Positions 26,974-36,450 of a stretch of 64,000 nucleotides of DNA are shown in pieces (positions within the stretch are counted from its first letter, which is position 1; every line of letters begins with the position of its first letter). The stretch spans positions 10,079-74,078 of the forward strand of contig CAVPGV010000027.1 in assembly GCA_963704075.1 (NCBI GenBank). Reading direction: 5' to 3'. This stretch comes from JADKAV01 sp963704075 (GTDB lineage: Bacteria; Actinomycetota; Actinomycetes; S36-B12; UBA10799). The position numbers and the translations under genes are program-made. The notes under the pieces were generated by a model. That model worked only from the letters and a program-made list of their open reading frames with translations. It was not told the origin of the DNA and searched no databases.

Positions 26974-28667
26974 GACCGGCCCCCGAGCCCGAGCGTGTTG
27001 CCGGGGTTCATGATCCCGTCGGGGTCGAAGTGCGCCTTGAGTGCCCGCAGGACGTCCATCTCGGTGCGGCCCAAGTACCTCTCGAGCCAGGGCGCGAACA
27101 GGTTGCCCACACCGTGGTGATGGCTGGTCGAGCCACCCGATTCGACGATCTTGTCGATGATGTCGTTGCGGAACGCGAAGTACTCGTCGGGGTCCTGGGG
27201 CCGCAGCACGAGGATGAAGTAGAGGTTCGTCCCCTGCGGATAGAAGTGCGACGCGTGCGTCATGCACACGGTGCCCGGCCGGCTCTTCACGAATTCCCGC
27301 ACACCCGAATACACCTCGGCGAGGTTGTCCCAGGTGACCGACGTCTCCAAGGTGTCGATGATCATCCCGAAGTCGAGGATGTCCTCACGCAGGAACGAGT
27401 CGGAGTACCGACCGTGCTCCCACTGCTTCTCCGCGTACCCGGTCAACGACATGGCGCCGTGATCCTTGGCGATCCGCTTGACCTGTGATGCCACATGCTT
27501 GGCGAAGCCTTTCTCCCCCTCGGCGGTGCCCACACACAGGCAGCGTTGCCACGGCTTGAAGCCGCGCTTGGTGAGGAATGTGTTTGCCAGGCCCGCATCG
27601 AACCCCTTCAGCGCCAGGCCGCGCTCGGTCTCCTCGGGATCGGAGATGCGCAGAATCGCCGGCATGCCGAACTCCCCCTGCACGACCTCGCGGCTGAATT
27701 CCACCGCCGCGTCCCAGTTGGGCAGCATGAACGCGAAGCGCTGCGTGTTCTCAGGCTGGTAGCGGAAGATCTTCAGCGTTGCTTCGACCAGCACCCCGAA
27801 CGTGCCTTCGCTGCCCTTGAGGATGTCGTTGACCTTCGGACCTGTCGCGGAGGCCGGGAAGTCCTTGGTCCGGATCGTCCCCACCGGCGTGACGTATTCC
27901 TGACTGATGACCAGGTCATACGCGTCGCCGTAGTACGTGGACGCCTGCCCGGTCCCAAGTGCGGCGATCCACCCACCGACGGAGGCGAGTTCGAACGACT
28001 GCGGGAAGTAGCCGCAGGTGAAGGCGCGGTTCGTGCCGTACAACCTCGGGGCGTCGTTGAGCAGCGCCTCGAAGTCCGAGCCGATGAGCCCGGGCTGCAC
28101 CACCACTGTCATGTTCCGCTCGTTGATGGACAGCAGCTGGTTCATATGCGTGGCCATGACCAACGTGACGCCGCCCTTGTCTGCGCGCGTGCCCATCACC
28201 ACACCCGAACCGGCGCCGTAGGGGATCACAGGAATCTTGTGCTCGGTGCAGTAGCGCACGATGGCGGCGACGTCCTGCTTGTCGCGCGGATGCACGACCA
28301 GGTCGGGGACAGCGGCAACCTTCCCCTGTCGCAGAGCCAGGTTCTCGTCGAGGGTCTTACCGTGGCCGTACTTCACGCGACTGAAGTCGTCGTCGGACAC
28401 GTTCTGTTCGCCGACGATGGCCTCGATGGCCGCGCGGTGTTCCGGGGCGATGTCGAAGGCCTTGTCCAATGCCACGGGGTCGTCGCCCTGGCTCACTGGA
28501 CGCACGAAGTCCGCGTCGGTCATGCCGAACTCGTCCTTGAACATCCGGACCCAGCCAGCGCTCGGGTGCTTGAACCGCGCGGGGTCGAGCGAGAACGCGG
28601 CCCGGTAGGTGCCTGCGCGGGCGATCGCCTCACGCCAATGGGGTGTGCGGGCTTCCTTGCGTGACAT
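26970..28667 (-). CDS. FAD-binding oxidase, alkylglycerone-phosphate-synthase-like
   Basis: A 565-residue VAO/PCMH-family flavoprotein. The FAD_binding_4 domain contains PDLVVHPRDKQDVAAIVRYC and VIPYGAGSGVVMGT, with the downstream ASVGGWIAALGTGQASTYYG segment. The C-terminal FAD-oxidase domain includes GVCMTHASHFYPQG-like text and the His-rich TSHHHGVGNLFAPWLERYLG, seen in alkyl-dihydroxyacetonephosphate synthases and related glycolate/lactate-type oxidases. The ATG at 28667 has GGGAGG nearby. It is translationally coupled to the FGGY kinase. An ether-lipid (alkyl-DHAP) or a hydroxyacid/glycerol-phosphate oxidase role are both possible. Confidence 0.8.
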   Translation of the reverse strand: MSRKEARTPHWREAIARAGTYRAAFSLDPARFKHPSAGWVRMFKDEFGMTDADFVRPVSQGDDPVALDKAFDIAPEHRAAIEAIVGEQNVSDDDFSRVKYGHGKTLDENLALRQGKVAAVPDLVVHPRDKQDVAAIVRYCTEHKIPVIPYGAGSGVVMGTRADKGGVTLVMATHMNQLLSINERNMTVVVQPGLIGSDFEALLNDAPRLYGTNRAFTCGYFPQSFELASVGGWIAALGTGQASTYYGDAYDLVISQEYVTPVGTIRTKDFPASATGPKVNDILKGSEGTFGVLVEATLKIFRYQPENTQRFAFMLPNWDAAVEFSREVVQGEFGMPAILRISDPEETERGLALKGFDAGLANTFLTKRGFKPWQRCLCVGTAEGEKGFAKHVASQVKRIAKDHGAMSLTGYAEKQWEHGRYSDSFLREDILDFGMIIDTLETSVTWDNLAEVYSGVREFVKSRPGTVCMTHASHFYPQGTNLYFILVLRPQDPDEYFAFRNDIIDKIVESGGSTSHHHGVGNLFAPWLERYLGRTEMDVLRALKAHFDPDGIMNPGNTLGLGGRS

Positions 28668-28754
28668 GTCGTTCCTCCCGGTCGAAGGGGTCCGGGACCA
28701 TTGTGACACTTCGGCCTTAGGCGTAACACGGGGGCGCGCATGTAGGGTCCGGAC

Positions 28755-29369
28755 ATGAGTTCACGTACCCGGGTCCGCCGACTGCCGGAGAAGGCGAGCA
28801 CGGACGAAGCCGTTCTTCACGCCATCCTCGACGAGGCGGTCGTCGCGCACATCGGGATCGTCGACCAAGGTCAGCCGTACGTCCTGCCCGTCGCATGTGC
28901 ACGGGACGGCGACCACCTCCTCGTGCACGGATCGACGGGCAGCCGCCTGATGCGCCTGATGGCTGAAGGCGCGCCCGTGTGCGCCACCGTCACGCTGCTG
29001 GACGGAATGGTCCTGGCGCGCAGCGCGTTCAACTCCTCCATGCACTACCGCAGCGCCATGATCCTGGGCGTGGCCCAGCCAGTGGCCGACGCGCGAGAAG
29101 CTCTGCGCGTGCTCACCGAACACCTGCTGCCCGGCCGCTGGGATGTTCTGCGGGAGCCGACGCGCAAGGAGCTCGCGGCGACCCTGGTGCTGGCGCTTCC
29201 ACTGCGGGAATGGTCGGTGAAGGTCAGCGACAGCCCCCCGGAGGACGAAGCCGAGGACCTCGACGAGCCCGTATGGGCGGGAGTGGTTCCGCTGCGGATG
29301 ACCCAGGGAGCGCCCGTGCCCGCCCCGGACCTGCGATTCGACCTGCCGGCCCCGGTCATGCAGCCGTAG
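28755..29369 (+). CDS. Pyridoxamine 5'-phosphate oxidase-family flavin-binding split-barrel protein
   Basis: A 204-residue protein of the flavin-nucleotide-binding (NimA/Pyridox_ox_2-like) group. It begins MSSRTRVRRLPEKASTDEAV, the usual 'RLPERA' opening, followed by the split-barrel strands VAHIGIVDQGQPYVLPVACA, LLVHGSTGSRLMRLM and FNSSMHYRSAMILG. Such proteins bind FMN, F420 or heme; the substrate is unknown. The start ATG at 28755 is divergent from the flavoprotein at 28667, with an 87-bp gap. Confidence 0.85.
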   Translation: MSSRTRVRRLPEKASTDEAVLHAILDEAVVAHIGIVDQGQPYVLPVACARDGDHLLVHGSTGSRLMRLMAEGAPVCATVTLLDGMVLARSAFNSSMHYRSAMILGVAQPVADAREALRVLTEHLLPGRWDVLREPTRKELAATLVLALPLREWSVKVSDSPPEDEAEDLDEPVWAGVVPLRMTQGAPVPAPDLRFDLPAPVMQP

Positions 29370-29485
29370 TCGATGGCGAACCGATGGTGACCGGAGTGTG
29401 AAACTCCTGCGGGCTGACCTTCCAGCGCTGCAATACTCCGGCTGACATGTCAGGCTCGTGCCACACCTATTACAAGGAGGTCAAT

Positions 29486-30454
29486 ATGCGGGTAGTGGTC
29501 GCCCTCGGGGGCAACGCGCTGCAGAAGCGCGGAGAACCGATGACCGTCGAGAACCAGCGCGAGAATGTCAGGATCGCGTGTCGCGCACTGAGCCCTGTGG
29601 CGATGGAGCACGAACTGGTGGTCTCCCACGGAAATGGCCCACAGGTCGGTCTTCTGAGCCTGCAGGCGTCCAGCTACGACGAGGCGTCGATCTACCCCTT
29701 CGACGTCCTCGGCGCACAGACCGAGGGCATGATCGGTTACTTCATCGAGCAGGAACTCGGCAACTACTTGCCCTTCGAGAAGTCGATCGCCACCATCCTC
29801 ACCATGACCGAGGTGGACGCCGATGATCCCGCGATGGCCGACCCGACCAAGTTCGTCGGGCCGGTGTATAGCGAGGAGGATGCCAAACGTCTGGCCGCGG
29901 ACAAGGGCTGGACGGTCAAGCAGGACGGGGACGCCTGGCGCAGGGTTGTGCCCTCCCCCGTCCCCAAGCGGATCTTCCAGATCCGCGCGATCAAGACGCT
30001 GCTCGATTCCGGCACCGTGGTGGTCTGCACCGGCGGCGGCGGCATCCCGACGATGTATCTGCCAGAGGAACAGGAACTTGAAGGCCCGTGGGACTTCAAC
30101 CCCCATCACCTCGTGGGCGTCGAGGCCGTCATCGACAAGGACCGTTCTTCAGCGGTTCTTGCTCAAGACCTGGAAGCCGATCTACTCGTGATCGCGACCG
30201 ACGCGGACGCCGTGTACCTCGACTGGGGAACGCCGGACCAGAAGGCGATCGCCCAAGCGTCGCCGGATGCGATCGAGGCGTACAACTTCCCCGCCGGCTC
30301 GATGGGTCCGAAGGTGGAGGCTGCCGCGGAGTTCGCCCGGCACAACCCGGGATCCATAGCCGTCATCGGCGCGCTCGAGGACCTGCCGGAGATCATGGCC
30401 GGGACGAAGGGCACCCGCATCACGACCGACGCTACCGAGGTCACCTTCAGGTAG
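29486..30454 (+). CDS. arcC: Carbamate kinase
   Basis: A 322-residue amino-acid-kinase-fold enzyme that makes ATP from carbamoyl phosphate and ADP (arginine/ureide fermentation). Signatures: MRVVVALGGNALQKRGEP, VSHGNGPQVGLLSLQ, VVCTGGGGIP, GVEAVIDKDRSSAVLAQDL, the uridylate-kinase-like LLVIATDADAVYLDWGTP and GSMGPKVEAAAEF. The start ATG at 29486 has AAGGAGGT seven bases upstream. No arcA/arcB or allantoin genes are adjacent, so the carbamoyl-phosphate source lies elsewhere. Confidence 0.93.
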   Translation: MRVVVALGGNALQKRGEPMTVENQRENVRIACRALSPVAMEHELVVSHGNGPQVGLLSLQASSYDEASIYPFDVLGAQTEGMIGYFIEQELGNYLPFEKSIATILTMTEVDADDPAMADPTKFVGPVYSEEDAKRLAADKGWTVKQDGDAWRRVVPSPVPKRIFQIRAIKTLLDSGTVVVCTGGGGIPTMYLPEEQELEGPWDFNPHHLVGVEAVIDKDRSSAVLAQDLEADLLVIATDADAVYLDWGTPDQKAIAQASPDAIEAYNFPAGSMGPKVEAAAEFARHNPGSIAVIGALEDLPEIMAGTKGTRITTDATEVTFR

Positions 30455-30507
30455 TCGCTGACGGCGGCGCTGGGCCCAGGGGTCCAACGCCGTCGTCGCA
30501 CTCCACC

Positions 30508-30556
30508 GACTTTGGTCAGATCTGGTCACTGGCTGACCTGCTGAGTCCAAAAACCC
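30508..30556. promoter_or_regulatory. Repeated inverted element (DosR-box-like), copy 1
   Basis: GACTTTGGTC (30508) and, 37 bp further on, GTCCAAA (30545) form the ends of a ~49-bp inverted-repeat element 60 bp before the membrane-protein start at 30616. The same element with identical spacing lies at 44241 and 46544. The half-site resembles the GGGACTWWAGTCCC motif of DosR/DevR; this copy has CCGAC instead of GGGAC. Confidence 0.55.
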
Positions 30557-30615
30557 GGTCGGCCTGATGATCATCGGCAGCCACGGTCCACCTGTCCCTA
30601 GTGCATGCTTCACTC

Positions 30616-31101
30616 ATGACTGAATCCATGGCCGAACGCAAAGAATGGGTGCGCGAAGCCACCACTATGGCGCTCTACGTGAGCCTGTCCCTGCTGGCGG
30701 TCCTCGTGGCCATGCCCACGACTGCCACCAGTGAGACGACACAGCTCGGCTGGACGATCTTGCTGACCTCGTTGGCGTTGCTGCTGGCCCATCAGGTCGC
30801 GTTCCGGCTCAGTTCTCGCTTGATCAACAAGGGCCTATTGGATGCCGCAAGCATCCGACTGATCGGCGCGCAGACCGTCGGTGGACTAGCAGCCGGCGTG
30901 GTGGCCACTGCGCCTGTCTGGCTGTTCGGTGCATCCGGCGTCCGGGTGTCGGAGTTGCTGCTGGTCGCTTTCGTCGCAGCCACCGGTTACCTGGCGGTGC
31001 GCAACGCCCCCACGAGCCGGACCCGCGCCCTGGTCTACACCGGCGGACTCGTCATCGTCATGCTCGGGATCGTGACCCTGAAAGTGATCGTGGGCCACTG
31101 A
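30616..31101 (+). CDS. Small membrane protein, about four TM helices
   Basis: A 161-residue hydrophobic protein starting MTESMAERKEWVREATTM. There are four likely transmembrane segments (LYVSLSLLAVLVAMPTT, WTILLTSLALLLAHQVAF, VGGLAAGVVATAPVWLFG and LVYTGGLVIVMLGIVTLKV). No family was recognised. The promoter region holds the repeated inverted element at 30508-30556, shared with the duplicated MDR gene, so these genes may share a regulator. A GTG at 30601 is an alternative start. Confidence 0.6.
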   Translation: MTESMAERKEWVREATTMALYVSLSLLAVLVAMPTTATSETTQLGWTILLTSLALLLAHQVAFRLSSRLINKGLLDAASIRLIGAQTVGGLAAGVVATAPVWLFGASGVRVSELLLVAFVAATGYLAVRNAPTSRTRALVYTGGLVIVMLGIVTLKVIVGH

Positions 31102-31260
31102 CCTCGGGCCCCGCCCAACCGGTGATGAACGCATGCTGGCCGGGTCGTCAGACCGGCATGGTCGAGGGCATCCGGCAACGACGCCATTCGCGGGTGCGGA
31201 GGTTTCCACGGCCAGGTTCGGCACCACGGAAGAAGTCGTATCCCCTCCTACCGTGAGGGC

Positions 31261-31720
31261 ATGGACGAATCGGTGGTTGCGGCGATGGACACCATGCTGC
31301 CGCCTGGCGCTGACCCGCTGCACGTGAGTGTGGCCTGTGAGGCGGTGATCGCCTGGGCACATGCCCGTCAACAGAAGCCATCCACGAAGTCGATGAACAG
31401 TCCCCCGAGTTCTTCGACACGACCGGCGCGCTGGTCGACTGGACTTGGCCAAAGCCTTAGAGATCACACGAGGGACCTCTGAGCTGGAGCCGAGCGACCG
31501 CACCACGCTGGCAGATGCGGCGGTCGAACACGCCAGCAGCCACACTCGAGCCCGTTTGCGGGCTTGGCTGGCTCGACATGTGGCCGCCATCGACCCGGAA
31601 GCTGTACGACGACGTCGGAAGAAGGCTCTGCGTGCGCGGCGGGTATGGAAGGAGCCCGAACCCGACGGCATGTCCACATCGGCGCATACCTGAGCGCCGA
31701 AGAGGCCGCGCGGTGTTGAT
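31261..31720 (+). pseudogene. Decayed DUF222-family gene fragment
   Basis: Shifting frames give MDESVVAAMDTMLPPGADPL, then HEVDEQSPEFFDTTGAL, then LADAAVEHASSHTRARLRAW, AAIDPEAVRRRRKKALRARR and IGAYLSAEEAARC. These are typical DUF222 sections: the arginine-rich AIDPEA-RRR segment and the YLSAE segment. The HNH domain is absent and the frame changes at least twice. It differs from the intact copies at 21387 and 22767, so it is an independent relic. Confidence 0.65.
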
Positions 31721-31723
31721 ACT

Positions 31724-33252
31724 TCACGAACTCGTCTGCGCCAGCACCGTGCCAACCATGTAGTCGACGAACTCGTCGGGCTGCTCCCACAGAGGACGAT
31801 GCCCGGAGGAGTCGAACACGACCATGTCCTTGACCGGCGCCTCGATCATGCGGGTACCAATCGGCGAAGGGTTGCGCCCGGCCGTCGGCCTCATGCGCTC
31901 CCTGCACGAAGAACATCGGCACCTCGAACTCGGTGGCTGTCCTGCGGAAGTCCACATCCTGCAACTGGGGGTACAGCGCGGCGAAGGTGTCCATGAACGC
32001 CCCGAGGACGTGTACCTGATCGATCAGGGTGTACTCGCTGACCAGCAGGTTCTCCGACATCTGCCCCGAGCCCTCGGAGTTGCCGGTGTGGTCGTAGGGG
32101 TACACGTCCTGCTCGTGCGACAGCGCGGTCTCGTAGGGGAACATCGCCTCGTAGGGCGGCGGTCCGGCAGCCTTCAGTTGTTCCACCAGGCCCTCGATCG
32201 CCGGTCGTTTCGGCCCACGCGAGCGTGTCCTCGTAGAAGATGCGGTCGCTGGCCAACTGACTGACCATCTGGCCGGTTCCGACGAAGGCCCGGTACAGAT
32301 CAGGCCGCTGCTGCACGGCCATCACTCCCAGCGTCGTCCCCCAGGACTGCCCGACCAGGTAGATCTTGTCCTGTGAGAAACGTTCACGCAGGTAGTCGGT
32401 CACCGCGATCGTGTCAGAGACGTAGCCGTCCAGACTGACGGTCTGCGTGGGATCGAGTTCGTCGTAGGAGGTGCCCGCCCCCGCTGGTCCCACGTCGCGA
32501 CGGTGAACGACTCCTCCAATGCGGGTAGGTGACGACGCATGGCACCCAACTCCGAACCACCCGGCCCGCCGGCCAGGAAGAGCAGGACGGGGTTGTCGGT
32601 GCTGGTTCCGCGGATCATCAGTCCCAGGTCGTGGCCGCCCGTGTTGACGGTGGTCAGCTCGGCCACCGATCCCGGCAGGGGTTCGCCGTTCGCTGCCAAG
32701 ATCGGGCGCGGTTGAGGCCGGGCGCAGGAGGGCAGCCGTCAGCACCACCAGCGCCACCGTCACCACCACCGCGCCGCCGCGCCCGAGCACCAGCGACCAC
32801 CGGGAACGTGTCTGTCCGGTCCGTGCCCGCGCCCAGCCCGCGCCAAGCGCCGCACCGAGGGCCATGGGGACGAGCGTCAACAGCGCCTGGAAGCCCCGAC
32901 CGGTGATGAGCGCGATTGCGCCGTAGAAACTGGCATGCAAACCGTCGACCATCGGACCGTCCACGCCCATCCGGGTGATCTCGAAGGCGACGACGAAGAC
33001 CGCCGGCGCCACCAGCATGGCCCACCGACTGTTGAGCAGCAGACCCACGAGACCCCCGACAACCAGGCTGATGAGGATGGACCACACCGCGGCGCCGGTG
33101 GTCAGCGGTCCACGTGGTGTCCACAGCCCAGCTGCGACCGCCCACAAGGCTGCAATCAGGACAGCGACTGGCACAGCAACGCGGCGATCGGCCCAGACCG
33201 TGTGCGCCGTCTGGTTCCCAGAGTTCGTGTGAACGCGCTCGTTGATGCTCAT
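31724..33252 (-). CDS. Membrane-anchored alpha/beta hydrolase, four frame breaks
   Basis: The N-terminal ~160 residues (start MSINERVHTNSG) hold four to five transmembrane helices. The C-terminal alpha/beta hydrolase carries the HGGP-like LFLAGGPGGSELG, the nucleophile elbow LVGQSWGTT and the late His in DSSGHRPLWEQPDEF, resembling proline-iminopeptidase-type hydrolases. The frame is shifted near 32700, 32485 (a -1 in a run of G), 32205 and 31880. With three insertions and one deletion corrected, the length is exactly 508 residues. It is divergent from the histidine kinase with a 153-bp gap, and could be its target. Confidence 0.7.
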
Positions 33253-33405
33253 GATGCAGTTCCTTTCGCTCTACCTCTACGATCCGCCTGTCGCACCGGC
33301 CACAGTCATCCCCCTGGGCGCTTGACTTCGTGTCCTCCCTGGGATGGACGTCGGCTCCCCCCGCGGGAGGACGGCAGGTCGATATCGCGGCGGTACTGTG
33401 AGGAA

Positions 33406-34608
33406 ATGTCCGGCTGGACCCGTGGTGACGCATCCCGGCGGCTCTGGTGGTTCGCCACCGATGCCGTCCTGGCAGGGCTGTTCACCTGGATCACGGTCGT
33501 CTCGCTGCGCAGCACCGCCTACGTCGATCAGTACGGTGCCGTGGAAGGAGCGGGCTGGCTGCTGGCGCTGGCCCCGAACGCCCTCTTGCTGGTGCGCCGG
33601 GTGGTCCCGGTCACCGCACTGGTGTCCGCAACCGCCTTGTACCTGGCCGCGAGCGCCACCCAGGGCGACAGCAATGCCCCGCTGGCCATCCCCTTCTTCG
33701 CCTATTCGGTGGCCGTCACCCGACCGATCCGGGTGTCCGGTTCGATCGTCGGAGCTGCCGCCTTGGCGCTGTCGACAGCGACGTTCTACGGCCCCGGCGA
33801 TCCGGATCCCTTGGTGATCGTCGTGTGGTTCCTGCTGTTCGGGCTGGGATGGCTGATCGGGGTCACCATCCGCCGCAACCAGGCTCGCGCCGAAGTACTC
33901 ACACAGACCGTCGACGACCTCGAAGCGCAGCAAGCCCAGATCGCAGCCACCGCGATCGCCGACGAACGATCGCGTATCGCTCGTGAACTGCATGACGCAG
34001 TGGGCCACGCAGTCAACGTCATGGTTCTGCAGGCCGGAGCCGCCCGGCTGTCCAATCAGCCCGACAAGGCCTTCGAGGCGTTGCGCGAGATCGAAGATCT
34101 GGGCCGCAGCGCACTGACGGACCTCGACCAGATGCTGGGGCTGCTTCACGACGATGACGTGGCAGATCGCAGCCCGGCGAAAGGCATCGCCGAGATCCCG
34201 GCCATGGCCGCAGAACTCCAGAGCCTGGGTGCCGACATCACTTTGCACGACAGGTGTGACCGACCCGTCGGCCGTCACGTGGGTGCTGCCGCCTACCGCA
34301 TCGTGCAGGAGGCTCTGACCAACGCCCTGAAACACGCACGCACGGCCCATATCGACGTCAGTTTGTCGTGCACGGCGACGCATCTCGAGGTGAGCGTGGT
34401 GGACGATGGTTCCGGCCACCCGCCGGAGCGCACGTCAGGCGGAGGTCGCGGAATCATCGGGATGACCGAACGCGCCAAGGTCCTCGGCGGGCATCTCACC
34501 GCGGGGCCGGTCGACGGCGGGGGCTTCCGTGTTCGGGCGAGTCTGCCGCTGGGTCACGAAAGCTCGGCCAACCAGCGAGCCACCAGAGCACAGGTGAGTG
34601 GGCCATGA
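33406..34608 (+). CDS. DesK/NarX-type sensor histidine kinase
   Basis: A 400-residue sensor. About five N-terminal transmembrane helices (residues ~15-155) lead to a coiled-coil linker, then HisKA_3 with ARELHDAVGHAVNVMVLQAG (phospho-His) and an HATPase_c domain (EALTNALKHA N-box; VVDDGSG; GGGRGIIGMTERA). The membrane-embedded input domain has no periplasmic loop of size, so it probably senses the membrane or a lipophilic signal. ATG 33406; the stop overlaps the response regulator start (ATGA, 34605-34608). Confidence 0.9.
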   Translation: MSGWTRGDASRRLWWFATDAVLAGLFTWITVVSLRSTAYVDQYGAVEGAGWLLALAPNALLLVRRVVPVTALVSATALYLAASATQGDSNAPLAIPFFAYSVAVTRPIRVSGSIVGAAALALSTATFYGPGDPDPLVIVVWFLLFGLGWLIGVTIRRNQARAEVLTQTVDDLEAQQAQIAATAIADERSRIARELHDAVGHAVNVMVLQAGAARLSNQPDKAFEALREIEDLGRSALTDLDQMLGLLHDDDVADRSPAKGIAEIPAMAAELQSLGADITLHDRCDRPVGRHVGAAAYRIVQEALTNALKHARTAHIDVSLSCTATHLEVSVVDDGSGHPPERTSGGGRGIIGMTERAKVLGGHLTAGPVDGGGFRVRASLPLGHESSANQRATRAQVSGP

Positions 34609-35282
34609 TCAGCGTCCTCGTGGTTGACGACGACACCCTCGTGCGGACCGGGCTGCGCATGATGATCGAGACACAGGACGACCTCGGCGTCGTTGGCGAG
34701 GCTGACAACGGTGAGGACGGGGTCAGACTGGCCAACGAGCTGAGCCCGGATATCGTGCTCATGGACATCCGGATGCCTGGCACCGATGGGCTGGAAGCCA
34801 CTCGCCGCATCACCTCGGCACGTCCGGATAGCGAGGCTGAACCACCCCGAGTCATCATCCTCACCACCTTCGAAATCGATGACTACGTCTACGAGGCTGT
34901 GCGCGCGGGAGCCAGCGGCTTTCTGCTGAAACGAACCCGGCCCGAGGATCTCCTGGCGGGCATCCGCACGGTTGCCGCAGGTGATGCCCTGTTGTCGCCA
35001 TCGGTGACACGTCGCCTGATGCAGGAGTTCGCGCGAACCACGTCACAAGAGCCCACCGACGTGACCGACCGCGACCTCGCGCGGCTGACCGACCGCGAGC
35101 GCGAAGTGCTCGTCCTGATCGGCCAGGGTCTGGCGAACCGGGAGATCGCACAGCAACTGCATCTCGGCGAGAGCACTGTGAAGACACACGTCAAACGCAT
35201 TCTCATGAAACTGCAATTGCGTGACCGGGTACACGCTGTCGTCTTCGCCTACGAGGTGGGGCTGCTGAAGCCTGGTCGCTAG
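34605..35282 (+). CDS. NarL/FixJ-family response regulator
   Basis: A 225-residue two-domain regulator. The receiver has the acidic pair VVDDD, phospho-acceptor Asp54 in IVLMDIRMPG, Thr in ILTTFEIDDYVYEAV and Lys in FLLKRTRPEDL. The C-terminal LuxR-type HTH reads LTDREREVLVLIGQGLANRE, then IAQQLHLGESTVKTHVKRIL. It is the cognate partner of the overlapping kinase. DosR itself belongs to this family, so it is a candidate, though unproven, for binding the repeated DosR-like elements at 30508, 44241 and 46544. Confidence 0.92.
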   Translation: MISVLVVDDDTLVRTGLRMMIETQDDLGVVGEADNGEDGVRLANELSPDIVLMDIRMPGTDGLEATRRITSARPDSEAEPPRVIILTTFEIDDYVYEAVRAGASGFLLKRTRPEDLLAGIRTVAAGDALLSPSVTRRLMQEFARTTSQEPTDVTDRDLARLTDREREVLVLIGQGLANREIAQQLHLGESTVKTHVKRILMKLQLRDRVHAVVFAYEVGLLKPGR

Positions 35283-35365
35283 GACATCGTCAGCTTTCGG
35301 TTTGTGTCACATACTTCGCCTTGGACAATGCTCACAGGCAACGACCGAACAAGGAAGGCCCGATC

Positions 35366-35638
35366 GTGTCTGGTGGAAACTGGAAAGAGATGTACCTGGC
35401 GGCCGGAAGGGGCGACCTCGAGCTGGTCGCATACCACGTGCAGATGGGTGTCGACGTGGACTACGCACACCCGGAGTTCATGTCGACGGCATTGGTCGCG
35501 TCCATTCTGGGAGGACACAAGGAGGTGGCGCAGTACCTCGTGGACAACGGGGCAAGTCCCGACCTGGTTTCTGACTTCGACGGCATCACCCCCGTGGAGG
35601 CCGCCGCCCAGACAGGCATGCGACTGAGGTTTCCCTGA
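35366..35638 (+). CDS. Small ankyrin-repeat protein
   Basis: A 90-residue protein. From a GTG at 35366 (VSGGNWKEMYLAA) it contains about two and a half ankyrin repeats (GRGDLELVAYHVQMGVDVD; TALVASILGGHKEVAQYLVD; NGASPDLVSDFDGITPVEAA). A strong AAGGAAGG precedes the start. It is a probable protein-protein interaction module; no partner is evident. Confidence 0.7.
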   Translation: MSGGNWKEMYLAAGRGDLELVAYHVQMGVDVDYAHPEFMSTALVASILGGHKEVAQYLVDNGASPDLVSDFDGITPVEAAAQTGMRLRFP

Positions 35639-35690
35639 CAGGCAGTCTGGCGCATCCAGTTCGCCGCGTGATCCGCTCTACGATCGTGCG

Positions 35691-36269
35691 ATGACCGACT
35701 ACTTCCGAGGCGACCGACGGAGCAACCGAGAACGGATGCTCGCCGGTGACCTCTACATCGCAGACGACCCGCAGAGCTCACGAATCGCGCAGCGGGCGGT
35801 CGTGCTCATTGATGAGTACGCAAAGAGATGCGTGAGCGGTGATCCTTCGGCAATTGACACGCTTCGCGCTGCGCTGGGCACCCTCGGAGAAGACGCAGTG
35901 ATCAAACCACCGCTGCACGTCGACTACGGGGAGAACCTCCACGTGGGCGCGCGCACCTTCATCAACTTCAACCTGACCGCCCTCGACGTGGCACCGATCA
36001 TGATCGGTGAGGACTGTCAGATCGGGCCCAACGTGCAACTCCTCACCCCGACCCATCCCGTGGAGCCTCAACTGCGCCGGGACAAGCTCGAAGCCGCGCG
36101 CCCGATCTCGATCGGGGACAACGTATGGCTGGGCGGCGGCGTGATCGTGTGCCCTGGCGTCACCATCGGGGACAACTCCGCGATCGGCGCTGGTTCGGTC
36201 GTGACCCGGGACATCCCGGCGAACGTCGTCGCGGTTGGGAGCCCGGCGCGCGTGCTGCGTGAGATCTGA
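35691..36269 (+). CDS. Sugar O-acetyltransferase (maltose/galactoside acetyltransferase type)
   Basis: A 192-residue acetyl-CoA-dependent enzyme of the left-handed beta-helix (hexapeptide) family. The Mac N-terminal domain (NRERMLAGDLYIADDPQ) is followed by hexapeptide coils (GENLHVGARTFINFN, IGEDCQIGPNVQLLTPTHPV with the catalytic His, IGDNVWLGGGVIVCPGVTIG, GDNSAIGAGSVVTRDIP). Length and motifs match Maa/LacA. The physiological substrate is a sugar or glycoside. Confidence 0.9.
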   Translation: MTDYFRGDRRSNRERMLAGDLYIADDPQSSRIAQRAVVLIDEYAKRCVSGDPSAIDTLRAALGTLGEDAVIKPPLHVDYGENLHVGARTFINFNLTALDVAPIMIGEDCQIGPNVQLLTPTHPVEPQLRRDKLEAARPISIGDNVWLGGGVIVCPGVTIGDNSAIGAGSVVTRDIPANVVAVGSPARVLREI

Positions 36270-36383
36270 GCCATGCCGGCGCGGCCGGACCTGGGCAAAG
36301 CAGCGTGATGAATCCGAGTAGCCGATCTCGGCATGTACGCAGGGGGTCCGTCCTGCGACACCCAGCGACGCCACCCGACAGGA

Positions 36384-36400
36384 ATACACCCGGGGGGTAT
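36384..36400. promoter_or_regulatory. CsoR/CstR-like operator
   Basis: ATACACCCGGGGGGTAT is a near-palindrome resembling the ATACCCC(N)GGGGTAT operators of the CsoR family (Cu(I), persulfide and related sensors). It is centred about 59 bp before the DUF2892 start. No csoR-like gene is in the window, so a trans-acting regulator is implied. Confidence 0.55.
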
Positions 36401-36450
36401 ATGCGTTTACACGAAAGCCAGCGCCTCAGCGAATGACCGAAGGACACGAC

